A stretch of 64,000 bases of DNA from Theobroma cacao. Its lineage: Eukaryota > Streptophyta > Magnoliopsida > Malvales > Malvaceae. Each line of letters opens with the position of its first letter. Positions within the stretch are counted from its first letter, which is position 1. The notes under the pieces are model-generated. The model was not told where the DNA came from. It worked only from the letters and a program-made list of their open reading frames with translations, and did no database searches. This document shows positions 1 to 15,600 of the stretch, piece after piece. Position numbers and translations under genes: made by a program. The DNA lies in the NCBI RefSeq assembly GCF_000208745.1, contig NC_030850.1:2093722-2157721 (forward strand). Direction: 5' to 3'.

Positions 1-622
1 TATTTTTTATTATTAATTTTTATATAATATCATCTCTTAAATATATTTTTAATATCATATATTTTATTTTTAATATAATTTTTTAATATTATATATTTTA
101 TTTTAATTTCTTTTACTTATATTATATAAATTTTAATTTTTTATATTTTATTTTATTTTTTTAATTTTTATATTATATATTTTATTTTAATATCTTTTAT
201 TTTAATTATAATATTATAAAATATTTTCAACAAAATAATAAAATTGAAAGATAAAAATATTTTTAATAACGTTACAAAATACAATATAATGTGATTGTAT
301 TAGTTTTGAACTACAATCACATTATATCCCTTGATTGTAATATGATTGTATTACAATCTTACATTGTAATGATCTACTGCAAAACAAACATTACAATGTA
401 ATTTAATTAAACACATTGTAAGGAATGTGTTTTCACTTTTTTCATACCAAACATTACCTAGATATCATTATTTCATACCCATATACATATATATATATGT
501 GTATATGCATGTATATGAGAGAATCATGTAAATAAATAATTTTAAGAGAAGTAGAGCTATATAGAAAGAGAAAGAAAAAAAGACAGAGGAATATCAGCCT
601 AGCTATACAATTCAGCTTTTCA
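1..622. other. AT-rich intergenic sequence downstream of the VPS13-type gene
   Basis: No gene is supported here. The first 240 bases are T/A-rich low-complexity sequence. Positions 284-327 form a perfect 16-base inverted repeat around a 12-base loop. Several variants of a gattgta/tacaatc motif follow to about 415, which suggests the edge of a degraded short transposable element. A short AT microsatellite lies near 487-500. The 3' untranslated region of the minus-strand gene must end inside the right part of this stretch. Confidence 0.6.
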
Positions 623-3600
623 TCAGCCATTATTTTGGTCGAGAAAACTCAATAGAAAGCCGCTCACAATTCGACGCGCTACAGGGTTAGGGATACATCG
701 ACATAACCTTCCATCGATATACGCCAGGATACCTGAAAGAACGAATTTGGCAATGCCCCATTTCCAAACAAACCTTACGTTTTGCTCTTCTCCTGTGTTT
801 GCAGGGATAATTGCTTTGAGATCATCACTCTCTAACTCTTTCTTCCACTGGATGCTCCTGATATATTTATCCGCTTGCTTTCTTAACTTACGGATTGCAA
901 AACTCACAAAGAGGTGTTCACACAATGTTATGATGGTTGGTCCAATTCTCCATTCCTGGAATAAGAATTATCTATTGATTAATACTTTTAGTAGAAAGAG
1001 AGCGAAGTAGTGCGGCAATAAACAATGCACATATGCATGTAACCCTTTTTACAATAAACAACGAGAATGAACTAGCTGCAGAAGGGATGATGCAGAAACC
1101 AAAAAGTGGCCAAATATTTTTGAAACATTAGCGTACTGAGACATATAACAAAAAGACACTAAAACATGCATGAAATTATGTTGGGAAAATGCAAATAATT
1201 TGGTCTGATATAGATATAGATTCCACATGAACGAGTTTGCTAGGTAGAGGCATTTGCTGCTACGACCATCAAAACATTTAGCCTAACATAAATATCTACA
1301 CTACATTTTTCATTTTAATGCTAAATCTTGTGCTTATTAAATTTTTGGTATAAAATTTTTAAAAACTCTGCAACTATTCAAGAAAATTTAAGTAAGTTTT
1401 TATTCAATTAAATCTCTGTATTTTTATTTTAAATCAAATAAGTCTTTATAATTAACGGTTGACTAATGGGTAATGACAAATGACATTTTAACTAACCGTA
1501 ATTAATCAATTGTTAATCATAAAAGTTTATTTAACTGAAAATAAAAATATAAAAGCTTGAATGAATGTAATAAAAGAATAAAGACTTTATTGAATTTTCT
1601 TAAATAATTCAAAGACTTCTTTTAAGTATTATGTCTAAATATTTTAAATACTAGAAAAAGGAGTAATAGAGAGGGTTATAGCAACGCAGATTAAGGCAGT
1701 GGATTGGGCATCTACCATGCACAGGTATGCTTCTGTTCATACATAGGTAACTAATATTAACAAGAATGCAGATAACTAAATTATCACCAACTTCTTTTGA
1801 CGATTTAATCTTGACTCTCACATGTTGTCACAGTGTTCCATATGTACGAAAACTTGAGCAAAGACTGAAAACATTATTATTCTCATTAAACAATTTATGC
1901 TTACATATAACACCATTTGTTGAAGCACCTTCAAAGCAGGAAAAGAAAACAGAGAGGCTCATTAAATTGATGGATACACTTACACTTTCTCCTTGAACAT
2001 TGCGCATGGGGCGAGAAGCTGCTGAAGGATCTCCTTTTAACAATGCTTTGCTAATAAGAAACCCCTTTACTCGATCCATGATCTCATTTGTGAGGGATTT
2101 GCTAGGAGGTAGGTTCTTAAGGATAACCTAAATACACAAATACATTAGTCAGAGCATAGTTGAGACACAATAAGTCAATAAGGTGAAGCAAGATTCTAAA
2201 CATGGTGGTGGGATGGGAAGACTGGGGCAGCCAAAATTTGTCCTTGAAAGCGAGGTAAATTCAGAGAAACATTTTGTTAGAAGTGATATTATAATTCTGA
2301 AAGATCCATGTAGATTGGATGTCCCATCAAGTGCGCTCTCAATCTCAAATAAATAAAAAATCTTTGTTGCAGAAATGATTTTTTTTTCCCACTTAACCAG
2401 TTACCTGATCATCGACTACTCTGACTCTAAGATATTCTTGCCTGTACATTGTGTCCAACATAGCTTGTAAGTATCCTTCAATGTACAGCTGCAGAAGTCC
2501 AAAATTTATCAGTGTCTATTAAAGCAAAAGAAGAATCAATAGAAAAAATTTGTTAATAAGTCCAGCAGAATCAGCAGCCCCACAGCAATAAGGCAAAGCA
2601 ATAACAATCTGAATTCCAGCAGAACAATATAGATTCTTCTCAATAACATATGTAATAAAACACTGGTTCCTGTCTTGTTAACGTTTGCTAATATGCTTCA
2701 TGGACTCAGTTACCTGACCACTCTTTACTTGGTATCTATATCTTTATTATTATTTGTCAATTCAAGGAGGAAATAAATGAAATGTATTCATTATGGCAAG
2801 GACATGAGTTGACCAGAATAATAAGACAAGGAATTAACATTAGAGTACAATAACAAAGGTGTTACCTCATCAACCCCAGGACTCCTATCAAGCTTGATTT
2901 TTCTTTCTGGCCCACCCCCCATCAAAGCTGTACTCAAGACTGATGGCTCCATGGCCAACTTTAATATTCCTTGGTGAAATCCACTCACCTAAAAATAATA
3001 TGAACAGTCAACTGTCAGTTTCAACAGGTAAATTTGTACTGTAATTCTCATATCATTAAATAATAGCTAGAAAATAAACTAGAAAAGTTTTGTCATGCAA
3101 ACATATCCAGAATGAAAGATTGACTGGTACCATCCCATCAAAGCCACTTGTTTCTGCTCCCTTAAGAACAGAGTCAGATATTTCGGTAACAGCAGCAAAG
3201 ACTACATTAGTTCCCGCTTTTCTCAGCTGGAGAGTTGGCATAGAAATAACTTAGTTAATTGCAGAGAGAAACAGAAAAACCATATCCCTAATTGAAAGTA
3301 TATAAAACTTACAGTTGTGCCCAGATCACCAAAGTAGCGTTTTGTTCCGGAGAAACCTTTACCATGGATACATTTACTAATGAATTTGAAGGTACCTGTG
3401 CACAATGCCCAAAGCAGAAATAAACTATCTCAACTTTCAAAGAACCATAATAAGGGGCTTATGGTTGACAAGATGAGAGGTAGGGTTGTTTGTTAGGCTA
3501 ACTCTTGCATAATATACAACCAGCTTAAATATATCAGAAATTGGAACGTGGACTTGATCGCAATATGCTCAGTTTACACATTTATCAGCGCCTTAAAAAT

Positions 3601-6600
3601 AATTACCTCTGACAGCAAAAAGAAAGTACCCTGAACTAACTATGAACTTTTTATATTTCTCTTAGTCCAACAACTGCAAATGAAATTCCCAACTGCAGTT
3701 TCAGTGGTGTAGTTCATGAGCCTACAATCAGGTGATCATGGCCCTCTCTACACCCAGACAAATCATTGATGCAGAAAATGAAAAACAAATATTATAGATG
3801 CTATTATTAACATGTTCTTTTTCCAGGGTGGAGTGAAGCCATACAGGAAAGGAAGACTTGAGTGAACAAACCACATTGCGAACATACCCCATTTGATACC
3901 AGGAAGATTCATCAGTCCTTGAGAAGGATCAAAAAAGATATCAAGAGAAGATGAAGCTAAGTCATCAAAAATCGATGCAAATGCTGGGGGAAGCAATTGG
4001 CTGCCTTTAGCAATGGAGATGGCCCTCATGGTATACCTGGTTGATTATATCATTCGAAAGTGAGGATACCATATAATCACAAAACAAGCAAAATATAAAT
4101 GAAGATCTTACCATGAATAATGTTGTGCACATCTTATTAACAATTCACGAATTGTTACCAGAGCATGCGTAATCGAGACGCCATTAAGCTCCACAACCAT
4201 CTTTTTTATAGGAGGAACCTATAGAAGCACAAAAAGGAGGTAAAAACAAGTAACTGACCCTACCCAACATGACAACAAAGAAAGCATGTTTCACTATCTA
4301 AGAATGAGTGAAATCAGTCACGCATATATTAAGAGAGAGCAGAGCACACAGGTCACACCTTTACCACACTATGCAGCAATGATCTCAGAGCGTCCTGGGC
4401 TGAATTATAACTTGAATAGGATTCCCCAGGAACAAAGCTAGCAATAATCTGTATGTACAAGATAGATTTCAATTAAATGGGGTAATTTAAGACAGTCTGT
4501 CAAGATATAATAGAAGAAAGCATAGTACCTTTATTGGGTGGATCTCAAAATGATCAAAATAGAACTGCTGACTTGGAGCATTTGAGTCACTAAGAGATCT
4601 TCTCCAAAATGAGACAATTTTCATCAAAGTATCCTCATCAACATTCAAATCAATTGGCTGTGTAAGAGAAAGCAACATTAGAGCTGCTTTACTCATTGCA
4701 TGGAAGTAAATAGCTCCTTCAAAACTAAGATATCATCAATTATCCAGCAGTTCTCAATAGTTTCTAAAAGCAAATGGAAACAAAGGGAACAAAAGCTATA
4801 TAAGTTCAGGAGACATCCAAAAAGCTAGACATTAAGTGCCTCATTATACCTGCAAAATGACAGATGAATATTTAACTTGTTTAACATCAGTTCCCACTGA
4901 AAGTAGGACAAATACAATTTTGAGTATGCTATCATTCTCATCACTGTAGTCTAACTGATGTCCACGAAGCATTGATACAAAAGGAGCTCCCATCCACTTC
5001 ACATCAACATTCAATGACTACATTGAGGGTTAAATCAAGGAGCTATTAGTGTTCCACAACAGAAATTGTAAATATCCATATATAGCATTAACACCTATTA
5101 CGGCATCAAACGCAGGGAAACATTGTTACCTGTACAACAATCTGGTTAAATTTCTGTTGGTCAGTGAAGACAGAATCCAGACAAATATTCTGAAGCCTTG
5201 CAACTACAACTGGTGTATAAGATGGTGTTGAACTCTGGTTTAAATCCTTGACAAAATTATAACATCAAATAAAGACAATTAGATGAACAAACTGGTATCA
5301 TCAAGATGCACTTCATCAAACAACTGATAAATACACAATACGATCAAATAAGCAAATTCCAATTTTTACTATTTAATACTATCATGTAGACTTTTGCAAT
5401 AGTTCTGTTGCACTGAAGGCTATTTACTTCATTAATCATCCTAGGATGAAAAAGTATTATGCAGCCATGGAAGAACAAGTTTTACATGCCATGAAAATTT
5501 ACTTTTAAGGATTTTCAATCAGTAGAAAGATCATAATTTTTGGCAATTCAGTCAATCCAGGGTTTATAAAGTCTCTAAGAGTTACATGTGTTCTCTTATG
5601 TGTAGTAGAGTTTTTATACATTAAGTAGTTAGTTCCCTATTTAGAATCTGAATCCTGGTGGGTCACAGTTCAACAAGGCCTCATGCTTGAGCAACTTCAG
5701 GTCAAAGTAAAGCTTGTTAAATTTAGTCATGAAGGCCTAGAAGGCATAGTCTAGTTTGGGAAAAACAGATAAATAAGCAGTTAAGCACAATCTCCTCTAC
5801 AAATAAAACCATAAGCATAACATCTGCAAACCTGAACATATTGCAAAATCCCTTTTAAGTTTCATGAGTTTCAAACAATGAAGGAATAAAATTATCTCCA
5901 AAAGAGAGAGGGAGGAGAGAGAGACCTCTTTTCCTTGTTCAAGCAATTGGATAGCAAACTGGGACACTCTCATTCGGATCTTTGCACATGAGTGAAAAGC
6001 TTTGTTTTGCTTATGGATATCTGAAAACTCACAAATCCGTAAAACCCGTGTGGGACCATCTGCATATACTTCATACCCCACCTTTACAGCATTCATGCCC
6101 TTAAGGTCACCAAAATTACTTCTCCTGCCCTTGGATTTTTTGTCCAAAAGCATATGAGATGCTAACCTTTCTTGTGTAAGTTTGTAAAAGGGCTTCCATG
6201 TCCGCACTTTGTCTAAGTTGATTTCACGTGGCAAATTCATATCTACAAGGAATATCAGCATACCCAGTAATTTCATCAGCACTTTGCTCAACGTGTTAGC
6301 AGCTTAGAGCTAATGTATCTTCGTATAACAGGTATTCTTAGATAATTCAAAGAGGAAATGCATAGTTCAATTCTAAAGAAACTATAAAGAATATATTTTC
6401 ATGCAACATGCTTACTTGGATAATTCTCCAAGTACATTTGCTACAGTAAATGACCACTTCCATTCTAACTAAAGACATGGACAAGAAAATATAAAACTCA
6501 AACACTTTCTAAGTTTGATAAGCAGAGCATTGGAGACTTCAAAAAATGTCCTCATTCTTGTTGCATGTCCCTGTCTGCAGGACAAAATTACGGCACACAA

Positions 6601-9600
6601 CAGAGAGAACATTGGGATGAAAGATCAAAATAGAATTCTCATTCATGAAATGCAAGAAAAGATCAACAAATTTTGACACATAATTCTCTATCAAACCCTT
6701 TAATTGTTTTATTATCAAAATCATGCTCCATGTCTAAGAGAAACACATAGCAACATAAAAAGCATCTAACAAATAAAGAATAAACTTTAAATATGAAATT
6801 TATCAATAGCTAGCCAATGACCTTAAAAGGTGTGTCTATTATCTGAACAAGGCATTAACATTCCAAAAATGAGTATACCGACTTACAAGTATCCAGGTGG
6901 TCAATAAAATTGGTTTCTAAGAAAGCAGTAACTGATTTGCCAGGCCTTGGGTACTATTTTTTTTTCTTAAACATCATCCTATATCTCCTGTCTTCCCAAA
7001 TTCTGTCAATGATTGCCCTAATGGTGAATTGGCAAGTAATAATATAAGTTCATATCAAACAAATTAAAACAGGTATTTAAACGTGAAGTATAATACACAT
7101 TCTACACGTTCTTCTTTTCCCTAGCACTCCCATTAAAAATGGATGATGGTTAATACAAACCAAGAAACCATTATTGCCTATCTTCATAGAAATCTCCATA
7201 AACTCTTCACAGGTTGCCAAACCTGGTGAGAGCTCAGGAGAAATGTATTACTGGTGTCAAATGTTTCCTGCATCATCCTAGTTAAGAAATTGTGGGTGAG
7301 AGCTCAGAAAAAATCTATGAGACCCTGGTGTGGTTTGAGGATTTGTTTGCTTAAAGTGAGAATGGTACAAGGATAAAGGATTTATGCATGACAGTTTGTA
7401 ACTTTTATCCACACCTCCGCAGAGACACAGGTGTTAATGTCACTGGGGGATACTTCTGCATTCTAGTAAGATTTTATCCCACATTGTGCTTGGGCTATAA
7501 ATCATACTTTACATTGTCAGGGATGGGAATGTCTATTCAGATTCACTAAGCAACTGTAACATTCAATGCCTCATTGAAAGGGCAGTCCTCCAATTATTTC
7601 TATATTGTTCTAACTGTTGAGCCTGCTAGATCATGTGACATACAGGTTTGCAACCATCATGATGATTGCCCAAAGAACAAACTAAAAGTAAAGAAAATAA
7701 ATTGCATATCAATCAGATAAAAAAGAGAGAAAAGAAGAGAAAGTATATATGTGCACCCACAGTGAATACTCCACACTCAGGCAAATTATAAAGCTCATAT
7801 GCATAGGAAGCAACAGCACATATGATAAATCCAAACATGTTCCACAAGGGAGTTTGAATGTTCCATTCTTCAAGTTCAAATGTCTAATTTTGGTTACAGC
7901 ATAAATTACTATAAAAATACATGCAATGCAAGTGTGGAGTAATGAGAGGTAAGTGATTACCATTTATTACAACAACAAGTTTATGAGGAAGAGTAACATC
8001 ATCCCAGGTATAATCAACACTGCATTCAGATCCAAGGAACTCCAGCTCTGATGAATTCTGGGAAATTCTCCAGCAATAAATAATAGTAACAAATTAATAC
8101 ATATAGAATACCTCAATGAGCATCCATTAATTTGAGATGAAAATAAGTAACAAGGCATAAAAACACAACCTTTTGAAAGTAAGTGAGAGATACACCAGGC
8201 AGATGATTCTCAATCCGATATGGTAGTTTGCCATTTGGTGGCTTCTGGAAGCGCACTACAATAGTAGAACCCTCTTCTACTACATGAACTGCTGCAAATT
8301 CTACAATCTTTTTGTCTTCTATTGTCAACTGATTTGACTGTTTTCTGAATTTTAGGAAAAAGCATCCTAATGAAGTGATGCATAATGGTCCTGACCAGTC
8401 CAATTGAGACTCATTCAACTGAAACTGAATATATATTAAAGAACTATCACTATCATTTCTGTGCTTTTTGATGAAATTCTCAAATACACTGTATTCTCTC
8501 CTCTTGCTAATTTCAGTCTGCAACCAGAGCGTTCTTCTCTGTCTACTGTTGATGGAAATCATGCCATCTATGTCAACCTTCACACCCACACGCCAAAAAG
8601 GGGAAGAACACAGGACGTAAGAACTTGAAATGCATAAAAGAAAAACTAAATCCTATATTGGTAGATACAAACCTCCAAATTACACTGACGAACAGTGATA
8701 GTTTCCTCTGACTCATTCAGCACAACATGCCTTGGAGCCATAGTTATTATTTGCGATGGCACAACTCTACTCAATGTGGGCCCCATAGATACCCCAAACT
8801 TTGCAATATATTTCACTCCAGATCTTTCCTCTATCTCCAAGCTTACCTCTGTAGCGCCTGATAGAGCATCTAAATCAATCTGTGTCTCAGATGCATGATC
8901 TTCTAATAATCTGAGACGCATCTTACGAGATCTGGCAACAGCAGGTGCATAAAATGTTTATAAGAAACAGAGAAACTCATAATATCGAAAGATTCTTTGA
9001 TCACAAAGGTAGATAATGAACTTTCTACTCTAATACAATTGTTCCAAATAAATTTTTCTTACTTCAGAAACCATGACCCTGTTGACTTTGGAGGCAAAAC
9101 TAAACCGAATTCAGGACGAACGCTCCCCATTTCATTTCTGCAGATATTTATGGTCCTCAAGTACTTAAGTACAGTCATAAACCAGAGCTTAAAGAATTTG
9201 CTAACAATTTTCAGAGATAGAAACTACCTAAAAGAAGGCTTCTGACCAGGAGCGAAGAAGAAAAGAGAAATATCGGTATCATTTTTCAGGGTATTTGGTG
9301 TATAGACAGTGGCCTGCAACAGATACATAATTCAGCTAACAAACATGCACTGGAACTTCTACATCACACAAAACCAAACATAATTGAAAACAAAATTCAT
9401 GGAATATGCCCCTTAGACAATACATACATCAAGAAAAATTTAGGAGATACCACATTTGAATACAACCTCTAATATGCCTTTGTATCCACGGGATAATCTT
9501 ATGGATGCAAAGTACTTTCCACCACCAAAATCCAGGTCAATGTCCAAGCAAGGAACATCCTTCTTATGCTTCAGTAACTTTTTGACCCATTCACCACTGT

Positions 9601-12600
9601 TTACTGGTTTACATGTTGAACTAAAAGCAGTCAAAGTAACAAATAAGTACATTATGGCAGGATTAGCATAAAAGTCGACAGTTGATCCGCAAGGTAGAGT
9701 TGCCTCCTTCCCAATGTTATCATGGCCAGTAGGGGTACATAAATCTGCAACAAGATGGAAGTTAAAAGAGTTAAAAGAACAGAAATACTTTATTGTTCAA
9801 AAACTTGCAGGTCTTACTTGTCTCAGTCAAAAGCACGTGTATTTCTGAATGCAGAAGATTGGTCACCCGCACAGTGGGGAGAATAAAAACTTCCTTCTCC
9901 TCCTGTAGTGAAATTGGTTCATGTCTATTCTGAAGCTCATCCTTAGACTTATCAGGTTTCATGATAGGAACTTCTCTCCCAATGCTTTGAATTAAAAAGT
10001 GCACGTCAGAAAGATGTGCAGCTGCAGATTTGATGGTACAGCACGTTGTGCTAAAGGAACATTTCACTGATCCAATAGATAAAGCCTTTCGCACTTTATA
10101 GCTTAATTTATCAAAAATTCCAGAAAGACGAATTGCCTTTCCACCTTTAATCTCATCTGACCACTCAACTGAAAGCGGAGAATCAGAATGCATCAAGTCA
10201 TTTGAGATTTCAGGTCTAAAAGAAAATAAGAAGTTACCTGCATTATCGCCAACCACACAAACCTCAGAAGACTATAAACCGAAAATAAAAAATCACACAA
10301 GATGCAAAGAAAGGACAAGCAAGCAGATTGTTTCTATATCCCCCTCTACCCCCTCATTTCTTTCTTTTCCTCCTTTTTTCTCAAAGCACTGACCATCATT
10401 GTCTTCACAATACTTGGCAAATAAGTAATGGCAGTTAATAGGGAGAAAAAAGTTAAAAATTGTAAGTTGGACATTGTCATCTTCATTAGAAGTAATTTAT
10501 TCTGAGGAAAACAAAGAAATCTGGAATACAAACAACTACTTTTTTTATACGATAGGATTGTTGGGAAAGGGGGATTCAGACCTGACTCTTTGAGCTGGAT
10601 ACATGCACTTTACCATTTGGCCAAATACAGACAACTACTTTTAAGTATTTACAGTCAAGGTTTATTCTGGTTGAGCAGCCCCCTGATAAATGAGGCAATT
10701 TCAGCTAGTCAAAATTTGGAATTTGTTGCAAAGGCTAGTTATCTAGATATATGGTACAAAAAAGATTGCCAAAATCTAATAACCTTGAATGTGAGCTCCG
10801 TTATATCCACAAGCTTTTTTCTATTTTCCACATAACAACCTTTCAATTTCTAAATTAAAGGGAAAAAAGGTACACCCTAGGGCATAACTTTTGAGTTTTG
10901 CCTCATATTTCTTCCACTATAATATCACATGGTACATAGAACACATCGTACTGCAGCAAGCTTTGTACAAGAAAACATTGTACCAAGTCCATTGTCACAT
11001 GAGGTCCCAAATAGCCTAGTCATCTGACTCCTCTTAATGCCAAAAAGGGAATGCTGTACTGAAGCCCCACTTATACCACCAAAAGGGGAAAACATATATA
11101 ATGGTATAATTTGCCCAAAAAAACAAAAACCTTTTAAGTATTTGAACAGTTAAAGTGGCAGGGCTAACCAACTAGAGAGAATAAATCAACATGGCGTGAC
11201 AGTAGAACACAATGTGGATTAATACTTTCTTATTTAAGATTATGCCTAAATGAAAATGTTCAATTCATTTAGAGCTTCAATCAAATTAATGACACTTCCC
11301 AAATGCATGTGTAAGAAAATGAGCATCTGTTATTGAATAACTTCTGCAGACACATGATGAGCTCTAGTGGAAACATACTACCACACCACATCCAAATCCT
11401 TCCAAGGTGATAATACACACTGTAAGAGCATAAGCATGGATACTAATACAAAAGATGAGGAAGATAGCCCACAACAATCAGAGGAAAATTAAAGGATAGT
11501 AAGAAATTAAATTTAAGCAGCAGTGTCAGCAACACATACCAACATTTAATGACATCACCGCTTTTCTAAATCCACCAGAGAAATTTATAGCATCAAATGA
11601 TGCCATGGAGTCATCAAATGTATCACCAGCCTTCAATAACACAGATGCAAACTCATCTTCCATTGGTTCCGGTCGACTAATTTGTAGCTCAACAGAGAAT
11701 TTAGTTTCATTGTGTATTCTGATTAATGGAGAAACTGATATTGACAAACCATCCTACAAATTATCATCAATGTCAAGAAAGAACAACAAAGAACGTTACA
11801 ATAAAAGCATATATATCTGCATCTGTTTGTGCATATGTAACAGTGAGAATACAAATTTGGGCAAATACCTCAGATTTCCTAGAAACGTCAACCACAACAA
11901 ATGGCCCAGGGTAAGATTTTGAATCTGTTCAAAGATGGTAGCAGGGGACAAAACAAAGATAAAGTCCAGGTAAGAACCATAGAAAAGGTAAATCAATTAA
12001 CTTTTTGAAATCATCTTTGATAGCAAGCAGGATATTGTCAAAGAACCAGCTACAAATTTAGCAATGAAAAATGATGAAAAGACCAACAATTCAACCTAAA
12101 AATAATCACTTCAACCTAATAAAATTGACCTGTTTCCTCACACCAGCCTCACGCAGCTTGACTCAGTTTCTATCTTAGAAATGCAGCTCCTAAATTGACT
12201 TTTTTCCAATTTTGGCTCAAAATACCAACCTTATGGATATTTTAGAGATGAGCATGCCAAGGTGCTCAAAACCTCTGCCGCCAAATGTATTACAGGTCTA
12301 TTTTGAACCAAAAAGTCAAAATATGTCATCTTAGGTTGTTTAGAATGTTTAAAGCTCCTAGAACCTTGAAAACATAACTCACGTCACTTTGCTGTAATGC
12401 AAATATATTGTTCTCCCAGAAATTTCAGCCCTCTTTTACCACCCATATAACCAATTAAAAATTACAGGCAGTGGTCTGCAGAGGAATCTGCTGCCAACCA
12501 TAGTGCACTTTGGTGTGTGATCAAACCAACATGGCATGCCATTAATTAGAACCTGGCTTGGTAATAAACCATCAAATTCCATGGATTGTTTATCACCAAT

Positions 12601-15600
12601 AAAAGCAGAATAAGAGTCAAACCCCACATATCAATAAGCCCACTCTAGTAAAACAATGTCTTCCCAAAGATTTTAAAGTCCAACATAAGCTCTATAGAAG
12701 ACACATAACACATGGAAACAATTCCTTCAATATTTAAATTAAGAATGGACTGTTACAAATAGGAAATAGTCCTCTGCATGTTCCTCCAATTCTTCATGCA
12801 CATACAAACACACAACACAAGCTCCATTAAAATTTTATAAAATGACACAAGGAAAACTTACCTGATATTTTCCTCTAAACAAAGTATATAAAAATAATAA
12901 AATACAAACGACTAAAACTTCCTCCCTGACTTTCTTTTGTACAAAGTAACATGGACAAAACTCTCTCTCTCTCTCTCTCTCCCGTATGTAACACATTAGA
13001 CCTTATATATAATTCAGAGTTAGATGAAACTGGAATGTGCTAATACAGAGTCTAATAAAAATGATATTGGTAACTGACACTGCATAAGCATCCATTACCT
13101 AAATTTATAACATTTCATACATAGTTGCACATGTGGATTAGCTGCCATAGCCAAAAATTGTTATTTAGAAATGTAAGATACAAGATCAAAAATTCCCTTT
13201 TTTTTTTGTCCTATTTATTCTCCTAGAGTTCAACTGATCTGTGACAATTAAGTCAGCAGCTATGAAGCACTGACATGGACACAGGATACGGTACGGCATG
13301 ATATGGACAGGGTGACACGGTATTTTCTAGAAAGTTAAGACATGACATGACAAAGATACAGCAATAAAAAGTAAATTATATATATATGAATATAATTTAC
13401 TTAATTTACTACCATATATAAATTATTTTTATTTTTTCCTATAAAAATCCTTTTTCTTCAAAATCTTTTAAGCAATTAAACTAATTTTCACATTTCGTAT
13501 TGATTTTAAATAGTTTTATTCCATCAAAAAATAATTAAAAATTTTTTAAATTATCTCAAGGCTCAAACTCATATAATTGTCAATTAGGCAAGAGCCCAAG
13601 AGACAATCCTTTGCCTTTTGGGCTAGACTAAGACTAATTGGAATGGAAAGCCAAGTTATAATTGAAAGGGAAAGCCTAATTTCTCTTATTCTTCTTCATC
13701 TTCTTCATGCTTCAGCAGTGCAGGGGAGTCGTCTTTTCTTCTTCCTCTTCTTCCTTTTTGCCTTTCAGTGACAATGAGCATCGCTTCACCAGCGGCAATG
13801 TCTCTCCTTTTTCTTGGTTTTGTTTTTAAAATCTACTGCTGATTGCTGTGTATGAATAAACAAATATTGTTTTTATTTTTTTCCATATCCCGCTAAGTCC
13901 AATACGTATTCTGACATATTGGAGGAATGTCTGTGTCAGACATGGGCACGACACTGATATGCAGGGGGTTGAGACGTGTCGGTGCTTCATAGGTTCAGTA
14001 GTTAGATTGTTCAATATCGTGGGCAAATTTGAACTGACAAAAGCACATTTCATTTCCTCACCAGTATAGTAGATATTATGATGCTACTTCTAGAGTCTTT
14101 TGATGCAAGTTTCTCAAAACAAGAGAAACAACTTAGTAAAACTCTTCAATGAGTTGCATAGTGAAGGTAGCAGATTCACATACCTTTAAGTGACACTAGT
14201 CGTGTTCTCCAAGCAAGTGTTTGAGCTCCTAGGAGAGAAAGATGAATTGGAGAAGTTGTAAATGAACCAGGAAGGGAAAGCTGGATTGAAAGGGCTGCTG
14301 CTGCTTCTGGTGGTTGATTTTCAAAAGCTGAGACCCTTACAAACATGCGTAGAGCAGGATCAACTAATAAGTAAAAAAATTGACTCAAATCCTTAATAGA
14401 CATAAATGTGCATAAATTACATGCACAGGCACAGATGCATGTATACATAAATCTATAAGCTTTGTATGGAAAACCCTATAAAACAAAAAGGTTAATAGTA
14501 CTAATAAAATTAAATTTTGAGGAACTACTTGCATCTGTCAATACTAGTTTGTTTCTGAAAAGTCATGCAAAAATGCAACTTTCAGTTTACAAGAAAGCAG
14601 GAAGTAAGATTTGGGCAAAAAAACTAGCAAGCAGGAAAAATATGGCCTGTGCATTTCCAGGAGGTACCTTAAAGAAAAGGAAGCAGACTGTTTCCTGCCC
14701 ACTGTCACACTTTGCTTGCCATAAAAGTGACAAAGAAGGTTCAAACCTGTCTGGTTTTCCACCTGCCGTAAGATAAATGGTTAAAATTGAGTAAGCACGA
14801 GATTCAGTAGTACAACAATCTTGGATAAATGAAAGGAAGTGACAGGAGGACGGAAGATGAATGCTATGGAGCACAGGTGGAATACATCAGTTAAGGCTGG
14901 CCCAGAATCAGGTATTACATATTAAAATGAAAACAAAAAACACTAAATAAGCTCTCAAGCAATATCCAACAAAATCAAAACAACAGCATCCAGAATTGGC
15001 AGCCTGATGCTTCCATACCCCTACCATTCTGTGCTTGAATTTAACCCATGAAGATTATTTAACAGTATGAGTCTAGTGATCCAAGGAATGAGGATTGTAG
15101 ATGTTCTATGCAGTATCACTTTTTCATATGGCTTGAAATAAATTTTCATCAGGTATAGATCAGATAGAGGCGTCAGACATATCAATCCGCACAAAATTTG
15201 TTCTACCAGTTAAGTCAGTTAACTAATGGAGATAAAAATATGGGAGTGACAAACTGACCTTGCCGCAGTTGGCAAGAATCATGGAGCTTCTCACTGAAAA
15301 AGGACCAGCCAAATTTAATTTCCCAATCACAAAAAGAAGAATGTCCAACGAAAGCTCAGTTAGGGATATTTCCAACTGCCAATATGCCCCGGCATTATTG
15401 TTAAGAATGTTATAAATAGTAAAAGGAACCATAAAAGAAATATTATATGGCATATATAACTCCAGACCTCTTTGGTTCTGCAATAGACATGGACAGGCAC
15501 ACCATGTGGGTTTTGGAAACAAGAACGATAGAAAATACATATTTCAACAGGGCGAAGAAAATCTCTCCTGCAACCAAAAGGGGGAATTATTAGATACATT

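Noticed and set aside
4159..4159. A splice donor right after CATGCTCTG in the VPS13-type exon 29
   Set aside because: Reading through gives VTIRELLIRCAQHYSW, which matches the family exactly and joins in phase to exon 30. The exon therefore extends to 4112.
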